The notes under the pieces: model-generated
The model's database searches: none
Seen by the model: the letters and a program-made list of their open reading frames with translations, nothing else
Told to the model about the DNA's origin: nothing
Translations under genes and position numbers: made by a program
Assembly: GCA_905221615.1 (NCBI GenBank)
Contig: CAJNDT010004657.1
Coordinates: 124,001-188,000, forward strand
Source of the DNA: Symbiodinium sp. CCMP2592
Taxonomy: Eukaryota > Sar > Dinophyceae > Suessiales > Symbiodiniaceae
Reading direction: 5' to 3'
DNA length: 64,000 nt
Shown here: in pieces, positions 21,927 to 32,800 of the stretch
Numbering within the stretch: position 1 is the first letter of the stretch
Layout of the letters: each line of letters begins with the position of its first letter

Positions 21927-22238
21927 ACGAGTGGAGAATCAAAACGACTCACGTGCATTTGCGCGTCACCGCAACCAACTGCCCCGCCTGCCGCCGCCGC
22001 TGTCGCTTCCAGTGCGCCTTCTCCTTTTGACTGGGCCACCGTTGCATCCAGCGAGGATCAGAGGGTCCTCAGGGAGGCCATCCTTGTGCTTCAGCGTGTC
22101 TATGGGGACACCTCGGCAGCTCGGCATGGAGAATCTAGAGCACAAGCAGTAGCCAGTCTCCGGTTCTGTCTTGCAAAGAAGGGGCTTACTGCAAGATTGG
22201 GGAGCTCAGCATGGCTTTCTTTGCTCCTTGAAGGATAG
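21927..22238 (+). CDS. Exon-like segment, Ala/Pro linker plus helical region
   Basis: Open for 103 codons between TAG (21924) and TAG (22236). A Pro/Ala/Ser linker precedes VASSEDQRVLREAILVLQRV and SRAQAVASLRFCLAKKG. The helical core resembles the Leu-spaced repeats I associate with dinoflagellate coiled-coil proteins. Confidence 0.4.
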   Translation, partial: TSGESKRLTCICASPQPTAPPAAAAVASSAPSPFDWATVASSEDQRVLREAILVLQRVYGDTSAARHGESRAQAVASLRFCLAKKGLTARLGSSAWLSLLLEG

Positions 22239-23017
22239 CTTCCGGCCTTCTGCAGCTGTGTTGAGGAAACCGGACTTGGCCCTTCATCCTTATTCGTTCC
22301 CGAAATTCGATCTCTGGTTCCGAGTCAGGTTCAGTAGCTAGGCCAGCATGCCTGCCTCTTGGTCTGCGGTTCGTCATTCTCTAAACTCCCCATCGGACTT
22401 GAGGTCAAGGCCGACAACAGCGGCTACAAAGCCAAAGCCACAGGCCCGCTGCTCCGAAACCGCTCCTTCTCCCAACGCAAAGTCGCCTGCTAGGGACTGT
22501 TTAGCAGACCCACGGCTGAATGCAGCTCAGATCTGGTTTCTGAATGCCAAACATGCATCGACGGCAGGCCGAGTGGCCTTGGAGCCCCTCTCCCCAAAAC
22601 TAAACTTCGTAGGCAGAGACATCTTTTGTCTGATTTCTTGAAGTCGTCAGCTCAAAACTGAAAGAGACCAAGAGCCCCACGAAGAAGACCTGGGACCAAA
22701 CTGTCCCACACCTGGCATCGAAACCTCCTTCATCCCGTTGTCTTTGCAGGTTCCGGGGTCGTCGGCCTCTTGCAGGTGTCCTTGGAAAACTTCGCTGACC
22801 TGGCGGAGGCCACCTCCTCGAGCAATGGGGGCTTCTGGGGTTTTCATCTCGGTTTCAAGCGGGTTTCTGTGAGTTTAAGCCTTTCTGGGCATCGTTTACC
22901 AAAAAACCTGGGTAACTCGGTGCAGATGTTGTGGAAGCCGGCAAGACCAGTCGAAAGCAGAGCGACTTCGGTTCTAGGTCTAGGTTGCTAGGTTTAGGTT
23001 CCTAGCTGGCCGCTTCT

Positions 23018-23394
23018 GTGGCCCAAGGAGACAGCGAAGGGGGAGAAGGAAGCCAAGGCGGACTTCCAGGACTGCGCAGTCCTATAGCAACTGCACACGG
23101 CCCCTTCCAAATTCTCACAGGAGCTCAAGACTACCACGGAGGTTCGACTGGCGACCTTCGTCAAGGACGAAAGACATGGCTCAGTGCGACGTCCGGGCTT
23201 GCGCAGTGTCGAGCCGTCTCCCGACGGAAGCTTGCACTCCTTCAGGACACGGAGTACAAGAAGCAGACCATCACGAAACTTGAGTCGGAGCTTGTGAGGG
23301 CAAACGAAGACCTGGCCAGCTATCAGAAGGAGATCAAGGCCCGCCCGCGGAGTCGCAGCTCTCAGCCCTTGCAGCCTTGAAGAAGCCAGTCTAA
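23018..23394 (+). pseudogene. Coiled-coil segment with apparent frameshift
   Basis: The clearest coiled coil in the window: TITKLESELVRANEDLASYQ and QKEIKA up to about 23340. The frame then gives a non-helical Arg/Ser tail to TGA 23378-23380. The alternative frame from about 23350 continues the helix as AESQLSALAALKK to TAA 23392-23394, so a one-base indel near 23341-23349 (in the CCGCCCGCGG run) is likely. A sequencing or assembly error in the GC run is an alternative. Confidence 0.45.
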
Positions 23395-23655
23395 GTACTT
23401 GTATGTGTGCTAAGTGCTACTGTAGCTAATCCGTGGCGTCTCTTCGGGAATACTACGAGGGGCTGCAGTGGTACCCGCACCTGCCTTTCCCACTGAAACT
23501 GAAAAGCAGCATTTGGATCAAATAGCAGCGCAGTTGCCCAACTGTCTGAGCACTGCATGTCCTGAGCAGAGCAAGCTCAGCCCCTTACCCGGTTGTTGTA
23601 AGTCGGTTCCGGTTGATGCGGCCCGGTTTCGATGATGCACTGTTCTGCATTTACC

Positions 23656-23722
23656 AGTGGTGGTGGTGGTGGTGGTGGTGGTGGTGGTGGTGGTGGTGGT
23701 GGTGGTGGTGGTGGTGGTGGTG
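23656..23722. repeat. (GGT)n microsatellite, ~22 copies
   Basis: Uninterrupted GGT triplets. They produce poly-Val on plus and poly-Pro on minus; the frames over it are not evidence for a gene. Confidence 0.98.
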
Positions 23723-24038
23723 GGGGGTATTGGGATCCTTCACAGCCACAGCATACATTTAATGGTTCGTGAGACTGTGTACCAGACGTCTGAGCCAAGT
23801 CATATGCGTGTTGCGGATCCACAACAGCTCCCGCCAGGCACTGAGCACCTACTTGGAGGAGCTCGCGACATCATGCTCTGCATGGGGTCCAAGCTGCTGC
23901 ACATGAAAAGTCCCCTGTTACTCTCGTGCATACTTCATCCCCCCGGGGTGTTCGGAGCTTCGGTGGCTTGTGGCCGAAGAACCGCTGCAAGCTGTGAGTT
24001 TGGGGAAGCAACGTGACAGCTTAGCCGCTTAGCCTCAG

Positions 24039-24116
24039 GTGAAGGGCCTCAGCTTCGAGGAGCGCAAGGCGAAGCGCGAGGAGCAGCTTGCATCACTCAA
24101 GGAGGCAGGTGCTTAG
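24039..24116 (+). CDS. Exon-like segment, coiled coil
   Basis: Begins after GCCTCAG (24032-24038) and reads VKGLSFEERKAKREEQLASL, closing at TAG 24114-24116 or spliced at GGCAG|GTGCTT. The Tyr/Phe-Glu-Glu-Arg ... Lys-Arg-Glu-Glu ... Leu-Lys-Glu-Ala pattern resembles a recurring motif of dinoflagellate coiled-coil proteins as I remember them. It is the last segment of the series. Confidence 0.45.
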   Translation: MKGLSFEERKAKREEQLASLKEAGA

Positions 24117-27100
24117 ACTCGCTCTCGGTGGAGCCCCCCGGCCTGACGATTTCAGATCCCTTACATGATGAGGGATATTGTTGGCCAGTTTTGCCGTGCA
24201 ACCAGGGATACTGCCAGAGCTGCTGCAGCTGGTCTTGCTTGGAGAGGCCCTGCGCGTCCTGCAGTCCGAAGACTGAGACTGACGCGGCCTGCAGCATAGC
24301 ACCTGCAAATGTCACGGAGATCTTTGATGAGGTATTCCTTCCAAAGCAACCAGTGGCAATGTATCCTTCGAATTCAACAGGAGATTCCATTCAGGCTCAT
24401 GTAGGACTCCTCACCCTGGAGTGGAAGAGAAGAATTTCCCGCAGCTGCTTGCGGGCAAGAAGACACGTGGGCATGGCATCGCGCAGCCGACAGCTTTTGC
24501 AAAGCATTGTCTTTCGGCAAACCTTCATGGGTTCACGAAGCTAGACTTTGTAGAGTGGCGTGCGGGAGATGAGTCTAGATTGAACCTAAACAGGCGTGAG
24601 ACTTGACCTGCAAGTGAGATGGGCTGCTGCTGTCGGTTCCAGCTTTGTTAACCAAGCATGCATTTACCCAGAGACAAGAAGAGCCATGCCAAAAACAAAT
24701 TCCAATGGACATGGCAACGATCGAAGGCCCCGGGAGCCTGCCAACCCCCAGCTTTCGCAGAGATCTAGATCTCCCTCCAGGTTCTGCGCCCCCAGTCAAG
24801 AAGCCGCAAAAGAGTCAAGAGGAAAAGCCTCTCACGAAAACCGAACACGGCCCTGGCGCGAGCCGCTCTGTCGTGGGAGAGATGGCCCGGCCCTTGGAGT
24901 CTTCTTGGGGCCGTTTCGAACGGCCCCTTTGCCGGGCCCTTGCCTACCGTGGCGTTTTCGGGGGCGTTTTCGGAGGGCTTCGATGAGCTTGGGTTTGGCC
25001 CGCTGCCTCAGTCCTGCACGTTTTGCTGGGATGAACCCAGCCCCCCGACGGCTGCTGAAACAAAATTCTGGTTTCTGAGACAGAGGGTGTACCGCATCCT
25101 CAACTTTCCCCCACTAACCACTCATCGCTGTTGGCGCGTTGCCGCTGAGAGTTGGCATCTCTTGGTATTCGTGAGTCTATAGACCCGCCCTGACCGATAT
25201 CGTGAGCGATGCGAACATCTTGAGTTCCCCAGCGGACGCGGAGACGTGGAGCTTTCCCCGCCCCTACCACCCAATCGTCGCAGACGCTGCCGTTCCTCTC
25301 TGAAGCTCGTCAAGGACCGGGCTGCACACGATTAAGAGATGGAGCCCCCCCAGGGTCTGATGCCTTACGCCAAGCCTTCATTTCGAGCGGAGCTCTTCTC
25401 TGCAGGTGTAAGAGATTTGAGACCCCCAGCTCGGCTCCGCCCTCCGGGAAGTCCTGCCAAGCCAAGCACAGAACACATATGCAAAACAAAAACCCGACCC
25501 GGGTCACAGGCGCGAGCTCGGACTCCTCGACGTCGCCGCCTCCGCATGCCGCTGGGCTGTCACCGAAGAAAGGGTTTGGATACATGAGCACAAAGTCCCG
25601 TAAGCCGCAGACTTCAGCCGGCAAGACACTGTAGCAGAACTGCCGTACGCCGTTGTCACGCGATTGTGTTCAAGGCGAGTACCCCAAGCTTCCGCTAGTG
25701 CAAACCTCCTGGAAGCCCGGCACAGAGCAGAACCTCGCTTCGATGCAGGCCCAGCGCACCGTGGATTCCTTGCTCCGGCACGAGCCCTGCGACCGCGCCA
25801 TGTGCGAGCAGGCAGGTTGTTTTTTTGCGTCCCTAGTATCGCAGGTTATCATGACGTGCTTCCAGCAAAAACTGCGCCCTGTTCATGTTACCTACCAGTA
25901 TAGAGTGGCACGGGAGGTGACCTTTTGGGATTGATCGTTGACTTCCACACTTCTGTGTTTGTGTTCCCCCCCAGCCTCTCCTACGCCGCAAAGCCTTCGC
26001 GTTTCTGTGGAATTGCGAGAGTAGCCCTCTGCTGGACACAAGCTTTTGACTCTGACTTTGGCCTTTTCTTCACCAGCCAGGCCCCAGCCCCCTTTCATCA
26101 GGACTACTTGGAGGATCTCGAGCGCGAGGCAGGGCTCAGCACTTCTGGGCTTCTGGGTCAGGGCTGGAGGCGGCAAGGGAGGCGGCCAGGGCTGGGCTTT
26201 TGGTTCTCTGTGCTCTGTGGTCTGGATCCAGGGGAGTGCAGAGATTCTGTCAGCTTAGATGGGGAGCTTTTCAGGATGCTCTTCGGCTCCTTTGATCCGG
26301 ATTCTTGTTCATGCTTCATGGCGCACGTCGGCGCATTTATGGGTAGTAACAAGGCCAGTTCAGGCTTTCCAGCCGAGGGTCCGAGTTTTATCACTTGCGG
26401 GGCATGACGGGTTGAAGTCTTTTCTCCCAAGTGCTCCAACCCCAGTCCCGACGGCTTGGTCCTGCAGGAAGCCTGAGAAGCGCGGTTGAATTCCTTTTTC
26501 CTGCAGCCGACAACATGAGAAGGAGGATAGAAACTTCCCGTGCGCTAATCCCACATGCTGAGCTCAAGGGGGGGTTTCAAGAGGTGAAGGATCCCATGTG
26601 AGATGCCACTGCTTTCTGCCCCAAGTCCTTTCATGAAGGCGCTTGCTCCGAGACTCAAGCGGCTCAGGCTGAGCGAGGCCTTCTCCTGAGCTGAAGTAGG
26701 GTTTTCTTCGCAAAGCCTCAAGACTCCAAGCCCCGCAAACCCTGAAGCCCAGCTCGCCAACCTGTCCGTCTTCCCGCTTGAGGGGCCGCGTCAGACGGTT
26801 TGGATCCCCAAAGACACAAGGAGAAAGCTTTGTGGAACCAAAGGGAGAACAGATCAGAGGGGAAGGATTCGATAGGAAAAGCAGACTTTGCGACCAAGGA
26901 AGATGGACGAGATCACGCCGTGACAGACTTGAACTTCAGTAAGCAAGACTGCTCCTCGTGTGGCAGGCTATTCCAGATTGTGGCGGCTACTTCCCAGAGG
27001 ATGACCACATGGCCGTGGCCTGGCGAGTTTACTTGTGGACAGGATTCGATCTTTGACCAAAGTGGGGAACTATAGTCTCCAGCCCGACATACACTTAGCC

Positions 27101-27157
27101 CAAGAATCCGGCTGTTGTGGGCGTTGTTGAGTTAACAGAAGCTTGATGGGGGTATCT
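24117..27157. other. Gene-poor stretch, no supported gene
   Basis: Frames up to about 160 codons occur on both strands with no domain or repeat. Some (24128-24544 plus, 24097-24390 minus) are mutually antisense. Confidence 0.4.
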
Positions 27158-27286
27158 TCAGAGATTCATGAGGTGAGGTTGTCCAAGAAGCAGGCAGTGT
27201 TTGTTTTTTCCGGCACCTGATTGCTGTTTGGTTTTCTCACATGGGCATCCAATACAGCGCCTGCAGGCTTTCTCCTTCACTGTCAT
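27158..27286 (-). CDS. Small Cys-rich open frame
   Basis: An ATG at 27286 reads 42 residues, including KACRRCIGCPCEKTKQQSG and a Lys-His-Cys further on, so five Cys in 28 residues in a C-x2-C-x2-C-x-C arrangement suggestive of metal binding. It lies in a stretch with no competing frame. The frame is open upstream to about 27322, so it may be part of an exon. Confidence 0.35.
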   Translation of the reverse strand: MTVKEKACRRCIGCPCEKTKQQSGAGKNKHCLLLGQPHLMNL

Positions 27287-27737
27287 AGGAAGATCAGGTG
27301 TTGAAGCATCGTCATCTCCAGCTCAACAAAACCCCTCTCTTGGTTGGTGCCTCTGAGGTGGACGTTGTCAATTGCGCACGCTCCTCGGTGCGATCACGCA
27401 ACCGTCTCGTGTGACCCACGGACAGCTGTTCATGTGACGCTGGCCCAGATTTCCTGATGCTTTGATGCGCCTATTCAAGCATCGGCGGTTGTCGTCGGAG
27501 ACTGCACAGCTGTGCGGGGCAGTCTCACGAAAGGCCTATTAAGGTCCGATCCTGTGCGGTCGCGATCACATGTGTGATGCGTCTAGCAGAACTCGCCTTA
27601 CCCAGAGGAGTGTTGCGATGCCACCTACGGTCAGCGACCTCCTTGCACACCGCTGGCCACGTGTGGGGCGAAGCATGCGAGGCAGTAGCGAGGTGTGTTA
27701 AAACATCTCGTGCCTACCACCATTGAGGCCAACACGC

Positions 27738-28261
27738 CTATGGCACCAGGTGAATGACAGCAAGACGATGGGCTAAGGTGCTTGCTGGTGGTGGTACCAC
27801 ACCCAGTTCTGCTGCGCCAAGAGGCTGAGAACTGGGCGTGACGTGTGCTTCATGAAGGGCGGGCCAAGCTCTGAAGTTGTGGTGTTGCATCCACGTTGAT
27901 GTTGGCAGGTTGAAGTTTGTCGTGTCAGTCTTGGTGCGGTTCTGGCTGCAACTCTCACAGCGTCGACTGGGATACCAGTCGAAATTGGACATGTTGCGAT
28001 CCTTGGGCCCGACAATTGCTTGCGGTGCCACCTGGAGCCTTGTCGCTATTGAAGGCCGCATGACTGTGCGAGAGACATCCACGCTTGCTTTGAGCTTGCG
28101 AGCATGTACTGATCCTGGCCCTTTGCCTCCACCCTTGTCTGGCTCTCCGTGCTGGTCGCGGTTAGGTTGTTGTAGGCCAGACTGTTGATCTTGGTGCCCT
28201 TCATAGATGCTTCACACGCAAGAGAAGCTCTCAACGAGTTGTCATGTAGGCGAATTTTCAT
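27738..28261 (-). CDS. Coding-like minus-strand frames, unidentified
   Basis: Two minus frames, 28046-28261 and 27738-28082, overlap in different phases. Both have ordinary protein composition (e.g. DRNMSNFDWYPSRRCESCS with Asn/Thr-rich continuation). No family is recognised. They may be consecutive exons or a frameshifted gene on the same strand as the small Cys-rich frame downstream. Confidence 0.25.
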
Positions 28262-29499
28262 GGATTTCTGTCTTTCCTTTCGGGTTCAGGTTGTCCCTGC
28301 GATGCAAGCAGCCAAAGGTTTCGGTCACATCAAGCAGGTCGTGACATGTGGCTTCATTTGCATACCCGACCATCGTTTCACTGGTGGCCTGCCGCCCGCT
28401 GCCGTCGTAATCCCAATATTCCAGAGATTGAATGGCAAACTATGCCTGAGCTGCGCTGTTCATCTACAGCTCCTAAGGCCCAGATTAGTGCACATGCCAG
28501 CATTTGTGCAGTGATCTGCGAAGCCAGGGAGGTGCCGAAGCGGCTTTCATGCCGGTACGGCTCCATGCAGTTCTCTGTGTTGTCGCGGCTGTTTCTGGGT
28601 AGTCAGGAGCCGCTGTTTTGGCGCTGCAGCGGTCGTCACCAGGGATCACAGCATGAAAGAAGTATTGCTGGGAAAGCAATCTTGCCCGCGTTCATATGGG
28701 CAGCCAGTAACTTTGCGGAAGAAGGAGCCTGTTAGCAGATGACCTTGTTTCAGCACTCAGGCAGCAGTGGACCCTGCAGCACCTTCACAGCGTGGGTGCA
28801 TGCCTCAAACAGACGGATGCTGGTGCATCCAAGCGAATGCAGCATTATGATCTCTGAGAAAGCAGTCGTATCGGTGCAGGCAGACTCACGCCTTCCTAGT
28901 TCTTTTGCATTGCAGATCCAGGTGCTCGAATTGTGAGTTGCCAGGATGGGCACATTGTGATTAAATGGTTTGCCTCGCTTGCATGAATTGCTGTGCTAAG
29001 GGCGAACCCTGTGACCTACGCTTCTGCTTCGATTTGCCTGCCAGGTGCTTTGTGCATAGAATCATTTTGACGGGTTCGTTGCTGGGGCCTGGGACTTGGC
29101 TTGGGGCACATGGATCATGGCATGAAGGCTCCACAAGGGCGATTCAGGATGTCTATGTAGCTTTGGGAGATGGCTTGCATGGTGGTGATAGGCTCACCCA
29201 GAGCGAGTGCCGTCTCTTCAGAGTCCGTCGTACCACTCGATACTTTCGATAGTTGTACAAGAGTTATGAGCGGCAAAGCCCACAGCAGGACTGCACGGAC
29301 CGCAAGTCGGAACGTCGCACAGTAGAAGAGCCCCCGACCACAACAGAGACCTTCGATTCTTCACGGCTTAGCAAAGGCCGTAACACCATCTCCCCTTACA
29401 GTGGGAAGCAGCAAGCCTGCGAAGTACGGCGCCGCTTCCCGCCAGGTCCGGGGGGCAGCTCCATGGCTTGGCTCCAAGGGGGTTAATTGAAACAAGGAT
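28262..29499. other. Scattered coding-like frames, strand uncertain
   Basis: Short minus frames such as 28750-28953 look protein-like, but plus frames of equal length overlap them. No domain or repeat recognised. Confidence 0.3.
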
Positions 29500-29807
29500 A
29501 GCAAAGAACAGGGGTTCTTACTTAAATGCAGGTTGTGCACACGGGGTTTGCTGGAAGTTGGGCTGAATGGTGTGGCTCCTATGTCAGAGCTTTCCCCGTG
29601 TTCATCCTCGAAGTCGGCCCAAGTCAGGTAGTTTGGAAGTTGCACCCTCGCGTTGCAGTCGCTTTTGCATAGCATAGAGGCATAGAAGCCGAAGTTCACC
29701 AATCCTCGCTTGGAGCTGCCTACTGTAGGCTGCCACCAGCCTTCCCTTGAACCTTTCGGCCTGTGCCCTGGGGCATGGCTGGATGTCCTTCGAAGATGTT
29801 CTCGCAT
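29500..29807 (-). CDS. Coding-like minus-strand segment, unidentified
   Basis: Within a 148-codon minus frame (29361-29807) the part around 29570-29720 reads RGLVNFGFYASMLCKSDCNA and VQLPNYLTWADFEDEHGE, convincing globular composition. The rest of the frame is less so. No family recognised. Confidence 0.35.
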
Positions 29808-32800
29808 GTTCTCGCGAGGATTCGGCGTTCAGCTGTGCGGCTAATGAAGCGATGAAGGGGTCTGTGGTGTGGCATCATGTGTAGCAGTGTAGCAGTCTCT
29901 TGTGGCTTTGCTTCCCGCTCTCTCGGTCGACCCAAAGAAGAAGCCTGCGATACAAGCCTAAGCCTAAGCCCTGCACCAAGAGCTTTGCGTCGAGATCTTT
30001 CGAAGGCTCGAGCTGCGCATGCTGCGCTGGTGCTGCCCTCATCGAGTCCTATGGCAACCTCGCCTTGCCAGGCTCAGGGGCATCCTTCTGTTGGTACACT
30101 AGTCCTGAGTCGGTGAACCGAGACCTGGCTCGTGACACGCCGCAAAACACCAAAACGTGCGATGTTGCGCAAGATTCGGGCTGGCATAAACAGCAAGCCT
30201 GCTCTTCCATCTGCAGGCTGACAAACCTGAGCAGTCGGAAGGCGCGGTGGGGACTCGGTAGGTTCCTGCAGCTCTAAGCAGCTTGCTTGACTCTGCGCTT
30301 GAGGCTTCCCTATAACTTCGGATCGTAGCCTGATTGTAGGACCCCAGAGTCATCCGACCTCACCCCGACAGCTGTGGCCGAGGACCCAGCGACGCACGGA
30401 AGGCCGCGCTCTGCCCTGGGCTGCAACATCGAAGGTTTTCAGGGATCTTGATGCCTGCACGGTCACAGAGTTCGGGGACTGACTTGCCTTCGGGCCTGTG
30501 GAAGACAGAGCTGATTTGTCAGCACCAACAGCAGAAACCTGAAGAGACTGCTGAGCACTGTGCTCTCCATGACGCAGCCGTGACAGATGCCCAAACATGT
30601 GAGCTGCGAGGGCTTGATCCGATCGATGCATGCTGCCTGGAACTCCTCGGATTAGCTTCCAAGGCCACTCCTCAAGAATAGTTTCTCAAGCTCCGACCCA
30701 GCATCCAAAAAGTGCCCCGTCGATTCTCGGACGCTTCGCTTCATCCTGCTCCGCGACATGGTGCGGTGGGAGACGCCGGGGCCGCCCGGAGTTGCACTGG
30801 CCGGGGCTGCAGATGCGAAATCCAAATTGGAGTTTGATTTTGGTTAGCGTGCTGTGGATCATTGTGAGAACTGTCTCCCACAACGGCACCACTGACATGC
30901 TCAAGACCCAAGACCTCCCAAGTATGAGAAGCATGAGAGCGGCCCGCTCTTCCGAATCCAGAGAAAGGTACTACTGGGTAGTGTAGCAGCGCATGCATGC
31001 GCAAGCTAAAGTCTAGAGAGTGAATGAGAGCAAGTAAGTGGAAAGACGGGCAGGAGGTTTCGATTTATCGAATTTGTTGCGAAAGCCAGGGACAACATCA
31101 CCAACGAGAAGCCGCCACGAGACAAAGGCAATAGGATTCCCAAGACTAAGCCTAAGCTGGCACTACTGCAACCTTTTTCACTTTGAGTGTCGTGACAAGA
31201 ATCGGCCTTCCCTGCGGATCAGCAGAGAGCTCTGGAAGGCCATCCTTGGGACCGGAATCGGCCTTGGCTATGCGCTCGCCAGGACTCTCGGGCCGTTTAT
31301 GGGGCGCTGCGGTGTTCCATGAGATTCGTCCCGTGCTTCGATCTACCAGTTTGGGCTGGGGCTGTTAGGGTTCGCATTGCGGCAAATGGAAGAAGCAAAA
31401 ACGGCACCAGACAGCATCGCTCAGGTTGGCACTCGGCTAACATAAAGCAACGTAGCCTGTGATACCAGAGACGGAAGTGCAGCCGCCCCATTGAAAGTAT
31501 GAGGAACGGTACCATGTTCTGTCAGATGATCCATCACAGCGTTGACACGCAACCCTTATCGAATTCTAAAGGTCTGAATTCTGGGTCTCAGTCATCGTCA
31601 TCATACGCGCACGTTCGTCCGAGTCGTAGACGACTTACAGCGACACTCTCTAAACCTTGACCCATTTTATTAAGGGATCCCGAGAAGAGCGCGCGCCAGG
31701 TTGGCCTCGCCAAAGAGTGTGGACATTGGGGCGGAGGCTGAAGAGGTGAAACGTCGCGGATACCTGCTGTATTCCAGTCTTTCGGGAAGGTGTCGAAACC
31801 CTTCCATTGTCGGGGAGCTGACACGAAGCCCCATCCTGAGTCAGAATCTCCTCCTCAGGTGCCGGTCTCTGTTCCGATTCGACTCTGGCAGTACCTTCTC
31901 CGCAGGCTGCTGCTGAGGCTATTCCAGACTTGAACTGTGCTTGAATTTCTTTGTTCTTTTGGGACCGGAGTTCGGGTCAACGAACATGGGTTCGCGGCAA
32001 GCATCGGTGGGGTTGAGGGAGCGGGAAGTTTGCATGGTAATGTATCCGAACTCAGGGAATGGAGTTGCTCATGTCATGTATCTGTGTGGCCTGCGGTCGG
32101 CCCTCAGCGAGTGGTGGTTTGTGTGCCACACACAGGGCTCTCATCCATCCCGTGGCTCGCCTTTCCTCTCCACATTTTGCGATGAAAGAGTTCGCCGGGG
32201 TTCTGCTCAAAAAGCAGCTTGTCGCTTAGATGTGCTCAAACGGCATTTCGTGAGTGTCCGCATGCAGTGATGCTCAGCATGTTTGCACAGGCCCGCAGAT
32301 GTCAAGCAGGCACACTGTATGCTTCTTTGCTGTCCCTGATGGAAACCCAACTCTGTCGATGTGCAAAAGGCTGATACTTGGAAGTTGAAGTTGGGGCAGG
32401 GACGCTGTAGGCGCACGATGAATGGAAGTTGAAGATATCGAAGTACAACTCAAACATGAGCTTCAGTCGTGGTCAGGATGAAGAGACTCTAGGAGACAGC
32501 CGGGAAGACAGGACTGGCTTCAACTTCAGCTTATAGCTTGGTTCAGGTCTTCATTGAGCTTCCCAAAATGGCTGAGTTAAGTTGCACCCTCGGAGCTCGC
32601 CTCACCCAGTGTGGTGCCGCCTTGAGCATGCTGTCAATCCACTTTGCCGTGGTTTTAGCTTGGCCTGCATTGCAAGGAGGATTTCGGAAAAACCCGCGTC
32701 TGTAGACAGGCACATCTCGCCTCGCACCTCTCTCCTCCTGCCACGCTGTCCCGGCCCACCTTACTCCGTAGATCACAGGAATCAGAAGCCGCCGCAGCCT

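Noticed and set aside
23577-24016. Poly-Pro / poly-Val protein at the (GGT)n tract
   Set aside because: Produced by the trinucleotide repeat; flanks show no domain.
32557-32580. CCAAAATGGCT resembling part of a dinoflagellate spliced-leader relic on minus
   Set aside because: Only 11 bases match. The flanks do not continue the 22-base leader, and no other copy is seen in the window.
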